A DNA stretch of 64,000 bases. Origin: G963668655 sp963668655. GTDB lineage: Bacteria; Myxococcota_A; SURF-8. Shown here in pieces: positions 6,448 to 16,124 of this stretch. The translations under genes were made by a program, and so were the position numbers. The notes beneath the pieces were generated by a model, which searched no databases, had not been told where the DNA came from, and saw nothing but the letters and a program-made list of their open reading frames with translations. Each line of letters begins with the position of its first letter. Within the stretch, counting starts at the first letter, position 1. The stretch is from assembly GCA_963668655.2 (NCBI GenBank), contig CAXXPQ010000002.1:1178001-1242000 (forward strand). Direction: 5' to 3'.

Positions 6448-9036
6448 GTGGCCGCTAAAAATCAGAACCCAACCGACATCGCAACCGTGGAATTCGATCT
6501 CGCCAACGGGCTGCACGTGATTCTCCAGGAGGACCATTTCGCCCCCGTGGCGGCCTTCCAGGTCTGGGTCAAGGCCGGAAGCGCGGATGAAACCGCGAAG
6601 GAAGCGGGGCTGGCCCACGTGATCGAACACATGCTGTTCAAGGGCACCGAAAAGCGCGGCGTGGGCGAGATCGCCCGGGACGTGGAGGACGCGGGCGGCG
6701 ATATCAACGCCTGGACCAGCCACGAGGAAACCGTCTTCCACATCACCATGCCGTCCGGCGAATTCGCCCGGGGGCTGGACATCCTGGCCGACGCCGTGCG
6801 AAATCCCTCCTTCGATAAAGCGGAACTGAAAAACGAACTGGAAGTGATCCGCGAGGAAATCAAGCGCGGCAAGGACAGTCCCAGCCGCCGGATCTCGGAA
6901 GAGATGTTCGCGAAGGCGTTCCCGGGCCACCCCTACGGCGATCCGGTGATCGGCACCGACGAATCCGTGCGCTCCTTCACCCGCGCCCGGGTGGCCGGTT
7001 TCCACCGGAAATGGTACGTCCCATCCAACATGACCCTGGTGCTCACCGGCGATTTCGATCCCGGCGTCGCCAGAAAGATGACGCGGAAACTCTTCGGCGA
7101 CATGCAGCCGGTCCCTCCGCCGAAAAGAAAAAGCCACGCCGTTCCCGCGCAGGACGCCCCCCGGGCCGTCTGCCTCTCCGAGGACGTGACCCAGGCCCAC
7201 ATGGCGCTGGCCTTTCACGCGCCGCACCTGGCACACGAGGATCTTCCCGCCCTGGACGTGCTGGCCGTGATTCTGGGCCAGGGAGACAGCAGCCGCCTGG
7301 TGCATCTTCTGCGCCGGGACCGCACCTGGGTGAACGACATCTACACCTATCTCTACGCGGGTCGCAAGGCCGGGCTGTTCATCGTGGACGGCGACCTGCC
7401 CGCCGAGCGGCTGGCGGACGTGCTTCCATCGGTGGGAGAGGAATTGCAGCGGCTGCACACGGAAGCCGTGAGCGAAGCCGAACTGGAAAAAGCCAAGAAT
7501 ATCGTGGAGAACGAGACCGTCTACCAGATGCAAACCATGCAGGGCAAGGCCCGCCGCCTGGGATACCTGTACACCCACACCGGCGACTGTTCCTTCCACG
7601 ACCGCTACATCGAGAAGGTGCGCCGCCTGTCGGCCCACGACATCCGCCAGGCGGCCCGCGCGATCCTGCGGCCGGAAAAAGCCAACCTGGTGGCGCTCTG
7701 GCCCAAGGGACGTAAGGGAAAGCCCACCGCCGCCATGCTGGCGAAAAAGCTGAACTGGACGGTGAACCGCACGCCCATTTCGCTGTTTTCCGGCGTCAAA
7801 CCCGACGCCGACGGCATCATCCGCGCCACGCTTCCCTCCGGACTGCGCCTGTTGTACAAGCGGAATCCCTCGGTTCCCCTGGTGACGTTCCAGGCCGCCA
7901 GCCTGGCCGGGCTGCGCTTCGAGGACGATCGGAACAACGGCATCAGCAACATGATCTCGCGCACGCTGACGCTCGGCGCGGACGAGCTGGGAAGCCAGGA
8001 CATCGCCGAGGCGGTGGATTCCATGGTGGGCAACCTGAACGGCTTTTCCGGACGCAACACCCTGGGATTGAAAGGCTCCTTCATCGGCCGCAATTTCGAC
8101 CGGGCCTACGAGCTCTTCGCCCGCTGCCTGCTGCGGCCCCGCTTCGACGCCGTGGAGCTGGAAAAGGAAAAGATCCTGGTCTCGGAAGAGATCCGCGCCC
8201 GGGAGGAAAATCCCGCCCGCGTGGCGTTCGATCTCTTCCACCGTACGCTCTACCGCTTCCATCCCTATCGCTTCGATATGCTGGGCGAACCGGCCTCGGT
8301 GGAGGGCTTCGAACCCTTCGAACTGAAGATCTCCCACGGCCGGTTCCTGACGGCGGACAACCTGGCGATTTCCGTGGTAGGCGACGTTCCCGCCGACCGG
8401 GTTCTGGCGGAGACCGAGCGCCTCTTCGGCGAACTCTCCAGCATTCACGGGGTTCTGACGCCCCCCTCCCCCGAGCCGACGCCCGGAGAAATCCGGGAGG
8501 CCAAGACCGTGCTGAAACGCAACCAGACCCATCTGGTTCTCGGATTTATCGGGCTGGACTTCCTGGACGAGGACCGCTACGCCCTGGACGTGCTGAACGC
8601 CATTCTCTCCGGACAGGGCGGGCGGCTGTTCGTCAATCTCCGGGATCGCAAAAGCCTGGCTTACTCGGTTTCCTCCTACCACGTCGAGGCGGTGGACCCC
8701 GGGTATTTCGCGGCCTACATCGGCACCAGCCCGGAAAAGCGGGATCAGGCGGTTTCCGGAATCCTGGAGGAATTCGAACAGATGCGGCAGGGGCGCTTCA
8801 CGCGGGAGGAAGTCGAGCACGCCAAGCGGCTCCTGGTCGGCAACCACGCCGTTTCGCTCCAGACCAATTCCGCCGTCGGCAGCCAGCTTCTCTTCGGAGA
8901 GCTCTACCGCATCGGCTACAATTCCCACCTGCACTACGCCGGGCGCATCCGAGCGGTCACGCCCGCCAAGGTGAAGGCCGTGGCCCGCCGGCTGCTGAAC
9001 CCGGACGCCTACACGCTGGCGGAAGTGGGGCCCTGA
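6448..9036 (+). CDS. M16-family zinc metallopeptidase, two fused M16 halves
   Basis: The 862-residue protein consists of two tandem M16 halves, as in single-chain members of the insulysin/PqqL/processing-peptidase family. The first half has the zinc site HVIEH at residues 57-61 and the downstream ligand in ELEVIREEI. The second half, starting at about residue 400 (TLPSGLRLLYKRNPSVPLVT), keeps the fold but has lost the HxxEH motif, so only one half should be catalytic. GTG 6448 is chosen because GGAGGA lies six bases before it and a promoter overlaps the earlier GTG. No export signal is evident, so it probably acts in the cytoplasm. prmA follows after 34 bp and is probably co-transcribed. Confidence 0.9.
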   Translation: MAAKNQNPTDIATVEFDLANGLHVILQEDHFAPVAAFQVWVKAGSADETAKEAGLAHVIEHMLFKGTEKRGVGEIARDVEDAGGDINAWTSHEETVFHITMPSGEFARGLDILADAVRNPSFDKAELKNELEVIREEIKRGKDSPSRRISEEMFAKAFPGHPYGDPVIGTDESVRSFTRARVAGFHRKWYVPSNMTLVLTGDFDPGVARKMTRKLFGDMQPVPPPKRKSHAVPAQDAPRAVCLSEDVTQAHMALAFHAPHLAHEDLPALDVLAVILGQGDSSRLVHLLRRDRTWVNDIYTYLYAGRKAGLFIVDGDLPAERLADVLPSVGEELQRLHTEAVSEAELEKAKNIVENETVYQMQTMQGKARRLGYLYTHTGDCSFHDRYIEKVRRLSAHDIRQAARAILRPEKANLVALWPKGRKGKPTAAMLAKKLNWTVNRTPISLFSGVKPDADGIIRATLPSGLRLLYKRNPSVPLVTFQAASLAGLRFEDDRNNGISNMISRTLTLGADELGSQDIAEAVDSMVGNLNGFSGRNTLGLKGSFIGRNFDRAYELFARCLLRPRFDAVELEKEKILVSEEIRAREENPARVAFDLFHRTLYRFHPYRFDMLGEPASVEGFEPFELKISHGRFLTADNLAISVVGDVPADRVLAETERLFGELSSIHGVLTPPSPEPTPGEIREAKTVLKRNQTHLVLGFIGLDFLDEDRYALDVLNAILSGQGGRLFVNLRDRKSLAYSVSSYHVEAVDPGYFAAYIGTSPEKRDQAVSGILEEFEQMRQGRFTREEVEHAKRLLVGNHAVSLQTNSAVGSQLLFGELYRIGYNSHLHYAGRIRAVTPAKVKAVARRLLNPDAYTLAEVGP

Positions 9037-9070
9037 CGGGCCGGAAAACGGATTCTCGAAAGGAAACGCC

Positions 9071-10000
9071 ATGAGCGACACGGGTTGGATCGAGGTGACG
9101 GCGGAGACGCCGGAGGCGCTTGCGGAAAGCGCGGCGGCGCTGCTGATGGACGCGGGCGTCCAGGGCGTCCAGACGATAACGAAGGAGGCCCTGCCCCCCG
9201 GACAAAAGGACGACCTGGAAGGCCGGGCGCGTTTGCGCTTCTATCTGCCCCTGGACACGGACCCGGAAGGCGGCGAACTGGCCCGCTTTCAACGGATCTG
9301 GCGGGAATTCGCCCGACATAACGGCCTGGCCGACGCCCTTGGCCTGCTGCACGCCCATCCGCTGGAAAACACCGACTGGACCTCTTCCTGGCGGCGTTTC
9401 TTCAAGCCCAAGCGCATCGGAGAGCGGCTTCTGGTGCGGCCGAGCTGGGAATCCGGCGATCTGCGTCCCGGCGACGCGGTGATCGAACTGGATCCGGGCC
9501 TGGCCTTCGGCACCGGCGGACACGGCACCACCTCCATGATCCTCGCCCGCATCGAGCGGCTCTCCATGGATCCCGGCCTTCCGGCCCGGATCCTGGATGT
9601 GGGCACGGGTTCCGGCATCCTGGCCATCGCGGCCGTGAAACTGGGAGCGGGTTCGGTGCTCGCCACCGACAACGACCCCGAGGCCGTGCGCGTAGCAAGG
9701 GAGAACGTGTCGAAAAACGGCCTGGATGAAAGCCGCATCGCCGTGAGCGATACGGACGTGTCCGCAATCGCGGAGACGTTTCCCCTCGTGCTCGCCAACA
9801 TTCTGTCGTCCATCCTTCTGGAAATGAAGGACCATCTCCGCCGCCTGACCGCCCCCGGCGGACGCCTGATTCTCTCCGGGCTGCTGGATACGGAGGAAAA
9901 GGAAATCATGGAAGCCTTCACCCCGCTGGGCTTTCGGCTCGAGGAGGTGCGGCATTGGGAGGAATGGATCGCCATGGACTTCATCCGGCAAGGCGATTAG
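9071..10000 (+). CDS. prmA: Ribosomal protein L11 methyltransferase
   Basis: The 309-residue length and domain order match PrmA, which trimethylates several amino groups of ribosomal protein L11 with S-adenosylmethionine. An N-terminal substrate-recognition domain (WIEVTAETPEALAESAAALL) is followed by the DTDW...WRRFFKP block. GLAFGTGGHGTT then leads into the class I methyltransferase motif ILDVGTGSGILAIAA, and later FPLVLANIL corresponds to the catalytic region. A GAAAGG site precedes the ATG. It lies 34 bp after the M16 protease gene on the same strand and converges with the next gene only 7 bp away. Confidence 0.95.
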   Translation: MSDTGWIEVTAETPEALAESAAALLMDAGVQGVQTITKEALPPGQKDDLEGRARLRFYLPLDTDPEGGELARFQRIWREFARHNGLADALGLLHAHPLENTDWTSSWRRFFKPKRIGERLLVRPSWESGDLRPGDAVIELDPGLAFGTGGHGTTSMILARIERLSMDPGLPARILDVGTGSGILAIAAVKLGAGSVLATDNDPEAVRVARENVSKNGLDESRIAVSDTDVSAIAETFPLVLANILSSILLEMKDHLRRLTAPGGRLILSGLLDTEEKEIMEAFTPLGFRLEEVRHWEEWIAMDFIRQGD

Positions 10001-10007
10001 AGCGGCA

Positions 10008-12419
10008 TCATTCCGATTTCCGGTCCGCGGAAACGCTCTCCGGCTCCAGAATCAGCATGCGTATCGGACCGTCCGAGCGGCTTTCCGCCGTTTTCCAGCC
10101 CAGGGCGCGGTGGTCCCAGCAACGCTCGCCGTCGTATTCCCCCCGCCCCAGATCGATTTCCAGATAGCAGCAGCGGTCGTCGCTGTCCAGATCGTTGAAG
10201 CAGGCCGCTCGGGGGTGTTTGCGTAGTTTCTCCAGCCCCTCCCGGTCCAGGGCCATGGGCCGTTCCATCAGGGCTCTGCGGCTCGGCTCCGCCAAGGCGG
10301 TGAAGAGGGGCGGAAGCAGCAGGGGCACCTCCGGCGGCAGTGTCCGGGCCAGATTCAGGATGTGGCGGCCGTGTTCCCGATCGCGGTCCACCTGCCGATT
10401 CAACATCTTCCGCGTCTCGAAAGAGGTATTGAAAAGGAGAAGGATCACGAGGACGAACCCGCCGATTTTCACTCCCGCGTCCTTCCATGCGGAGTCCAGA
10501 CGGAAGGAAAACAGGCCGCCCAGCATGACCGCCAGCGGAGCCTGGATCAGCAGCGCCTCCACCGGGGAGGGAACGGTATAGGCCAGCAGGTACAGGGCCA
10601 GGGCGCCCAGAAACCAGAAAACGCCCGGAAGGCCGGGATGCGGGGGACTTGCATCGTTCCGCGTAATCCTTTCGAGCCGAGCGAAAGGCCGCCACAGCGC
10701 CAGGGCGGCCAAGAGGATCCATCCCCAGGTCCGGACGAGTTGCGTCGCGTATCCGGCCAGGTTTTCCGAAAGATGTCCCGCCCCCGCGTCGTTTTCACTG
10801 AAGTAGATAAAGACGATCCAGAACAGGCCGGCGGAAAGAATCCAGGCCGCCCGGCGGTTTTCTCTCGGTTGCGGAAAGCCGTGCAGGGCCTGGACGATCC
10901 AGTACATGGGAAGCAGGACCAGGCCCTCGGGCCGGATGAAGACGGCCCCCAGCGCCATCAGTATCCCGGCGAGCCACAGTCCGGAACTCTTCCTTTTCGC
11001 CGCCAGCCAGAAGAGGGCGAGCGCCAGGGCGATGCATCCCAGAACCAGCAGAAACCACCACCCCCGGACCAGCAAGACACGGACGGAAGGCAGCAGAACG
11101 AAGGCCAGAACGGCGGCGACCCCCGCCTCGAAACGACCGTACAGGACACGCGCCAGCACGGCGAGCGAAAGCGCGCAGAAAAGGAAAGCCCCCCAGTGAA
11201 CGGCGTGGATGGCGGCGGGCGTCCGTCCGAAAAAGCGGAACCCCCAGGCGGCAAGGGCCTGTCCGCCCATTTCCATGGTGTTCACGGCCGTCTGGGGAAG
11301 CGAGTTCGAAGCCATTCCGTAAGCGGCCTGCCATTCGGAATACACCACCGAGAGGTCCGGCTCGGAAGGATTTCCGGAAAGGAGAACCAGGGCCGGAATC
11401 GCGATGACGCCGACGATCGAAAGCATGCGCAGGCCCGGGCGGAAAAGCCGTTCGCCACGCATCGTCCGAATCAACGCCGCCATCGCCGCGACGAACCCGC
11501 CGCCGAAAAACAGGTTGTAGGCCAGGGCCCGGGCGGAATCGGAAAGCCAGCGGGCGCGCATGAAATCCTGGTGGGCTCGGACGGTTTCCGATTCCAGGAT
11601 TTCCGGCGCGGCCAGAAGCAGCAGGCCCACGGACACGGCCACCAGAAAGGGCCGCAGGGCCGATCGCGCGATGTGAGGCGAAAGAGCCGGGTCCGGACGC
11701 GCAAGGCCCGTCCGGCGTAAAAGCCCCCAGCCCAATCCCCAACAGACCGCAAGGCCCGCAAGGAACCATCCCGGGGAGATTTCCCGGTCCGAGACGGCGA
11801 AAAGCACGGCGAATCCGCCAGAGCCGCAGATCGCCGACCAGGCCAGAAACACGGGCCGTGCCGCCTGTTTTTCTTTCCGGACGGAAAGCGCCGTCCCCAG
11901 AGCCAGAAGCAGAAACAGCGCCGCCAAGGGTCGGCCGGGCCTTGGGGATTCGTCCGCCGCGCGCGGTTTCTCCGTGGCGGTCCAGCCGCCGGAAAGCCGT
12001 TTCACGCGTTCCGGATCGAGCACCCAATTCCGGTAGATCTCCGGCCAGGCGGACGTATCGCCGCGCGACATCGGAAAACAAAGCTCCAGGCCGCCCGCCT
12101 CCCGGCAGTTCCAGGAACCAGCCTCGGATCCGGCCTGTTGCAGCCGGAAGGAGTCGAGCGCCTGTCCCGCCCGTTCGAAGCGGATGTCCACCCCGCGCGG
12201 TTGGATGGAGATGCCGATAAACCGGGCGTCTTCGGGAAGCATCCCCTCCGGCGGCTCCAGGTTTTCCAGAAAAAGCGTTTCCTTGCCCGGCGGAATGACG
12301 GCGCTTTCCTCCGCCCGCAGGTCGGCGGGCCGAAGACAGAAAAAAAGTCCCGTCAGGAAAAACAGCGCAAAGAAGATCGAAAACCGCACCGGCGCATCGC
12401 ACGCCTTTCGAATCGGCAC
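10008..12419 (-). CDS. Large polytopic membrane protein, possible GT-C-type glycosyltransferase
   Basis: The 803-residue protein has an N-terminal signal (residues 13-35) and an exported domain of about 160 residues. About a dozen hydrophobic segments follow, then a C-terminal soluble part that ends near residue 790. The arrangement of many TM helices with short loops (for example FFGRTPAAIHAVHWGAFLF and GAVFIRPEGLVLLPMYW) is like lipid-linked GT-C glycosyltransferases of the PMT/ArnT type. I cannot point to the diagnostic loop DE or DD motif, so this call is tentative. GTG 12419 is chosen because GGAGG lies eight bases upstream; earlier in-frame ATGs overlap the nuo terminator or lack a ribosome site. 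It starts just after the nuo terminator and so needs its own promoter. Confidence 0.6.
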   Translation of the reverse strand: MPIRKACDAPVRFSIFFALFFLTGLFFCLRPADLRAEESAVIPPGKETLFLENLEPPEGMLPEDARFIGISIQPRGVDIRFERAGQALDSFRLQQAGSEAGSWNCREAGGLELCFPMSRGDTSAWPEIYRNWVLDPERVKRLSGGWTATEKPRAADESPRPGRPLAALFLLLALGTALSVRKEKQAARPVFLAWSAICGSGGFAVLFAVSDREISPGWFLAGLAVCWGLGWGLLRRTGLARPDPALSPHIARSALRPFLVAVSVGLLLLAAPEILESETVRAHQDFMRARWLSDSARALAYNLFFGGGFVAAMAALIRTMRGERLFRPGLRMLSIVGVIAIPALVLLSGNPSEPDLSVVYSEWQAAYGMASNSLPQTAVNTMEMGGQALAAWGFRFFGRTPAAIHAVHWGAFLFCALSLAVLARVLYGRFEAGVAAVLAFVLLPSVRVLLVRGWWFLLVLGCIALALALFWLAAKRKSSGLWLAGILMALGAVFIRPEGLVLLPMYWIVQALHGFPQPRENRRAAWILSAGLFWIVFIYFSENDAGAGHLSENLAGYATQLVRTWGWILLAALALWRPFARLERITRNDASPPHPGLPGVFWFLGALALYLLAYTVPSPVEALLIQAPLAVMLGGLFSFRLDSAWKDAGVKIGGFVLVILLLFNTSFETRKMLNRQVDRDREHGRHILNLARTLPPEVPLLLPPLFTALAEPSRRALMERPMALDREGLEKLRKHPRAACFNDLDSDDRCCYLEIDLGRGEYDGERCWDHRALGWKTAESRSDGPIRMLILEPESVSADRKSE

Positions 12420-12524
12420 GCCCCTTTCCTCCGCGACATCGTTCTGGAATCGTCCATGAGGCATGCGCCCATTCTTTCCCGAATCGGCGTAAAAAGCAAG
12501 CTCTTGCGGATCCGCCCGCCGACG

Positions 12525-12551
12525 AAAAACGCCCGGCGATAGGGCCGGGCG
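12525..12551 (-). terminator. Terminator of the nuo operon
   Basis: CGCCCGGC (12530-12537) pairs with GCCGGGCG (12544-12551), and on the minus strand TTTTT follows. It lies about 30 bp after the nuoI stop, so the operon ends here and nuoJ-N do not follow. Confidence 0.92.
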
Positions 12552-12579
12552 CTCGCGGTTTCGTCTCATGGAAGGCGAA

Positions 12580-13182
12580 TCAGTATTCCCGGTTTTTCAC
12601 CGTCTCGGGCGGAACCATTTCCAGGTGGCCTTCCACGGGCTCCTTGCCGGGCAGCGGGTTGTAGATGCGCTCGTGCTCGGGCTTGGGCGGCTGGGCCAGG
12701 TGGGCGATGTTCACCACCGCGTCCTTGCGGTCGTAGACGGCGATCATCGTCTCCCCGGAGTCCATGCGGATGGCGTCCTCCGGACAGGCTTCGACGCAGA
12801 AGCCGCAGTAGATGCAGGTGAGCTGGTCGATGACGAAGCTCTTCGGATAGCGGTCGATCTTCTGCCGTTCGGTGAAGTACGGCTCGTCCAATTGTCCGAT
12901 CTCGATCTTGATGACGTTGGCCGGGCAGGCCATGGCGCACATCATGCAGGCCACGCAGGTCAGGCGGCCGTCGGAGCGATGGGTGAGATAATGCCGTCCG
13001 CGCGCGCGATACGACAGCGGAAAGCGCTCTTCCGGATACTGTTTCGTCACCACGTCGCGCTTGCCGATCCAGTTGCGGAAGAAGTGCCGGATGGACACCT
13101 TCATTCCCTTGGCGATTTCCGGATAGTAGATCTTCTCCCAGAAATTCAGCTCGCGCCGGTTGTCCATGTATTTGAAGGGCAT
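12580..13182 (-). CDS. nuoI: NADH-quinone oxidoreductase subunit I
   Basis: This 200-residue peripheral-arm subunit of complex I carries two [4Fe-4S] clusters (N6a and N6b) that pass electrons towards NuoB. Both ferredoxin-type motifs are intact: CVACMMCAMACP (about residues 76-87) and CIYCGFCVEACP (about 122-133). The N-terminus WEKIYYPEIAKGMKVSIRHFF and the preceding RFPLSYRARGRHYLTHRSDG are typical. It is the last gene of the cluster, 10 bp after nuoH, with GGAGAGG before its ATG. Confidence 0.97.
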   Translation of the reverse strand: MPFKYMDNRRELNFWEKIYYPEIAKGMKVSIRHFFRNWIGKRDVVTKQYPEERFPLSYRARGRHYLTHRSDGRLTCVACMMCAMACPANVIKIEIGQLDEPYFTERQKIDRYPKSFVIDQLTCIYCGFCVEACPEDAIRMDSGETMIAVYDRKDAVVNIAHLAQPPKPEHERIYNPLPGKEPVEGHLEMVPPETVKNREY

Positions 13183-13192
13183 GCCACCTCTC

Positions 13193-14290
13193 CTAGAACT
13201 TGTCGATGATCGTGAGAACCACCGCCGTCACCACCACGTTGGCCAGCGCCAGCGGCAGAAGGAACTTCCAGCCGAAGGTCATGAGCTGGTCGTAACGCAT
13301 GCGCGGCAAGGTCCAGCGGACGAAAAGCTGGAAGGCGCAGAAAAACAGCACCTTGACCACGAAGACGCCCAGCATCAGCAGGCCGGTAATCAGTCCCGGC
13401 AGCCACGAGGTGCCCAAAAGGCCGTTCAGCCAAAGTTCCACCTGGCTCCAGTCCAGCCACGGCAGGTGGTAGGATCCGAAGAACAGCGTCGTAATCAGCA
13501 TGGCCGCGATGACCACTTCCATGAATTCGCCGATGAAGAACAGGCCGAATTTCAGCCCGGAATACTCCACGAAATAACCGATGATCTCGGATTCTCCCTC
13601 GGGAAGATCGAAGGGAGCGCGCTTGGTTTCCGCGATGGCGGCGGCCAGAAAAAGCAGAAAGCCCACGGGCTGGACGACGACGCCCCAGTGCCAGATCGCG
13701 CCGCCCTGCTGGGCCGCGATGCCGTCCAGCATGACCGTCTGGTAGACCATGAAGACGCCGATGAGGGTCAGGCCCTGGCTGACTTCGTAGCTGATGAGCT
13801 GAGCGCCGGTGCGCAGGGCGCCGATGAGACCGAACTTGTTGTCCGACGCGTAGCCGCCCAGGACCGAACTGTAGACCGACAGCGAACCGAAGGCGAAGAT
13901 GAACAGCATCCCCGCGTTCAGACTGGCGATCTGCAACGGAATCGGATAGCCGAAGAGATTCACCGTCCCGCCGAAGGGGATCACCGCCAGCACCAGGATC
14001 AGCGGGGATATCGCCAGGACAGGCGCGATCTGGAAGAGGAACCTGTTGGCGTTGACGGGAATGAAATCTTCCTTGAAGATCATCTTGATGCCGTCCGCCG
14101 CCAGGTGAACCAGGCCCCAAAGTCTCCATCCCAAAAAGGGAATGGTGGCCCGGTTGGGTCCGATGCGGTCCTGAATCGCCGCCGACTGCTTGCGCTCCTG
14201 CCAGGTGAGGACCGCCGCCACCGTCATGGCGAAACCGATCATCAGGGCGATCTTCACCAGGGCCGCTACCACTTGCCAGATGGGTTCCAT
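13193..14290 (-). CDS. nuoH: NADH-quinone oxidoreductase subunit H
   Basis: This 365-residue membrane subunit of complex I forms the quinone-binding interface between the two arms. Characteristic blocks are present: WQERKQSAAIQDRIGPNRA near the N-terminus, AADGIKMIFKEDFIP, the conserved acidic segment RAPFDLPEGESEIIGYFVEY, and RYDQLMTFGWKFLLPLAL near the end. About eight hydrophobic helices are visible. A single base separates its ATG from the nuoD stop, so translation is likely coupled. Confidence 0.97.
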   Translation of the reverse strand: MEPIWQVVAALVKIALMIGFAMTVAAVLTWQERKQSAAIQDRIGPNRATIPFLGWRLWGLVHLAADGIKMIFKEDFIPVNANRFLFQIAPVLAISPLILVLAVIPFGGTVNLFGYPIPLQIASLNAGMLFIFAFGSLSVYSSVLGGYASDNKFGLIGALRTGAQLISYEVSQGLTLIGVFMVYQTVMLDGIAAQQGGAIWHWGVVVQPVGFLLFLAAAIAETKRAPFDLPEGESEIIGYFVEYSGLKFGLFFIGEFMEVVIAAMLITTLFFGSYHLPWLDWSQVELWLNGLLGTSWLPGLITGLLMLGVFVVKVLFFCAFQLFVRWTLPRMRYDQLMTFGWKFLLPLALANVVVTAVVLTIIDKF

Positions 14291-14291
14291 G

Positions 14292-15497
14292 CTATCGCTC
14301 CAGCTCTCCGCCGATCATGTTAATCGACCCGAAGGTCGGGACAATATCCGCCAGCATGCTGCCCTTGACCATCAGCGGAATGGCCATGGTCATGGGCAGG
14401 CAGGTGGGACGGGCGCGCACGCGGTAGGGCGTGCCGGTGCCGTCGGACACCACGTAATAGCCATGCTCCCCGTTGGGCGACTCGATGGCGAAGTAGGCTT
14501 CGCCCTTGGGAACCGCCGGGCCGTGCATGACGATCTCGAAGTGGTGAATCAGGCCCTCGATATGATTGTAGGTTTCCTTCTTCGGGGGCAGGAAGATCTT
14601 GTAGTCGTCCACGTGGACCTCACCTTCGGGAATCTTCCCCAGAGCCTGCTCCACGATGCGCATGGCCTGTTCCATCTCCTCCAGGCGGATCAGGAAGCGG
14701 TCGTAGTTGTCGCCCCGGTCGCCCGTGGGAACCTCGAATTCCACCTGGTCGTAGGTCCAGTGGGGCTTGGCCTTGCGCACGTCGTAGTCCACGCCGGTGG
14801 AACGCAACGCCGGACCCGTGAAGCCCCAGTCGATGGCGTCTTCCTGGCTGATGACGCCGGTATCGCGCATGCGGTCGTAAAAGATGCGGTTGCGCGTCAG
14901 CATGACGTGGGCGTCCTCCAGGCGGGTGCGAACCTCCGCGAAGGCCTCCGCCACGTCCTTTTCGAAACCGTCGTAGAAATCGTAAGCCTGCCCGCCCACC
15001 CGGGACATGCTGGTGGTCAGGCGCGAACCGCAGAGCTTGTCCAGCACGAACCAGATGAACTCCCGACCCTGGACCAGGTACAGATAGGCGCTGAAGGCGC
15101 CCAGTTCCATCACCGAGGCCGCCACGCAGACCAGGTGGTCGGCCACGCGCGCCAGTTCCGTGACGATCAGCCGCTGCCACTGGCCGCGTTCCGGGATCTC
15201 GATGCCGCAGAGCTTTTCCACGGCGGAGACGTAGGCCGCGTTGTTGGCGGGGGCCGAACAGTAGTTCAACCGGTCCGTGAACACGATGTTCTGGTTCCAG
15301 TTGCGATGCTCGCACATCTTTTCGAAGGCCCGGTGCAGATAGCCGATGCCCACGGTCATGTCCACGATGGTCTCGCCGGAAAGCCGCGTATCCAGCTTGA
15401 TGATGCCGTGCATCGCCGGATGGGACGGCCCCAGTTGGATCTCCACGAGATCGCTCGGCAATTCCTTGTATTCGGGATCTTTTTTCGTCACGCTCAT
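14292..15497 (-). CDS. nuoD: NADH-quinone oxidoreductase subunit D (49-kDa type)
   Basis: The 401-residue protein is the hydrogenase-like subunit of complex I that forms the quinone site with NuoB. It carries LGPSHPAMHGIIKLDTRLSG, GYLHRAFEKMCEHRNW, DRLNYCSAPANNAAY and the C-terminal PTFGSINMIGGELER. CD are separate genes here, not fused as in Escherichia coli. The first codons contain a Lys/Asp-rich stretch before the conserved core. It is transcribed 44 bp after nuoC in the same operon. Confidence 0.97.
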   Translation of the reverse strand: MSVTKKDPEYKELPSDLVEIQLGPSHPAMHGIIKLDTRLSGETIVDMTVGIGYLHRAFEKMCEHRNWNQNIVFTDRLNYCSAPANNAAYVSAVEKLCGIEIPERGQWQRLIVTELARVADHLVCVAASVMELGAFSAYLYLVQGREFIWFVLDKLCGSRLTTSMSRVGGQAYDFYDGFEKDVAEAFAEVRTRLEDAHVMLTRNRIFYDRMRDTGVISQEDAIDWGFTGPALRSTGVDYDVRKAKPHWTYDQVEFEVPTGDRGDNYDRFLIRLEEMEQAMRIVEQALGKIPEGEVHVDDYKIFLPPKKETYNHIEGLIHHFEIVMHGPAVPKGEAYFAIESPNGEHGYYVVSDGTGTPYRVRARPTCLPMTMAIPLMVKGSMLADIVPTFGSINMIGGELER

Positions 15498-15541
15498 GGT
15501 CTCGTCAGCCTATGGGTTGAAGGAAGGTGCTTCCAACGGTT

Positions 15542-16108
15542 TCAGTCCACGTGCAGTTTCCTCACCGGATGCTTCCGGCCCCGTTTCTCGAAGGGCGTCC
15601 AGTTGTAGGGCGGATCGTCCTCGGTCTCGATGGGCGTGCGCAGGGGCACGATGGGCTGATGCTTTTTCAGCGGATAATCCTTGCGAAGCGGATGGCCCTC
15701 GAATTGATCGTACAGAAGGATGCGGGTGAGGTTCGGATGCCCGGCGAACTCCACGCCGAACATGTCCCAGACCTCCCGCTCCAACGCGTTGGCGATGGCC
15801 CACACGTCGCTGACCGTATCCACCTTCTCGCCCTCGGGAACGCGAACCTTCAGGCGCAGGCGATAGTTCTTGGAGAGCGAATAAAGCTGGTAAACCACTT
15901 CGAAACGCTCATCCTCACCCATGTAATCCACGCAGGTCAGATCGGTGAGCATCTTGAAGTCCAGATCCGCCGCGTTCTTCAACGTCTGACAGGCTTTCTT
16001 TATGTGCTTGCGGTCGATGCGGAGCCGATCGTCGTCCGGAACTTCGATCTCCTCCAGCACGCAATCCTTGGCGGCCTTGTTCAGTTCGGCCACGACTTTC
16101 TTCAGCAT
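15542..16108 (-). CDS. nuoC: NADH-quinone oxidoreductase subunit C (30-kDa type)
   Basis: This 188-residue subunit of the complex I connecting module has the diagnostic C-terminal block NALEREVWDMFGVEFAGHPN followed by LYDQFEGHPLRKDYPLKKHQP. The N-terminal alpha/beta part includes LTDLTCVDYMGEDERFEVVY. The spacing to nuoB is 16 bp and to nuoD 44 bp. Stand-alone NuoC is usual outside enterobacteria. Confidence 0.96.
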   Translation of the reverse strand: MLKKVVAELNKAAKDCVLEEIEVPDDDRLRIDRKHIKKACQTLKNAADLDFKMLTDLTCVDYMGEDERFEVVYQLYSLSKNYRLRLKVRVPEGEKVDTVSDVWAIANALEREVWDMFGVEFAGHPNLTRILLYDQFEGHPLRKDYPLKKHQPIVPLRTPIETEDDPPYNWTPFEKRGRKHPVRKLHVD

Positions 16109-16124
16109 AACGGCGCTCTCCTCA

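Noticed and set aside
6376..9081. Open frame of 901 codons on the minus strand opposite the M16 protease gene
   Set aside because: It mirrors the strongly supported M16 gene, has no recognisable motif, and is explained by high GC at third codon positions, which removes antisense stops.
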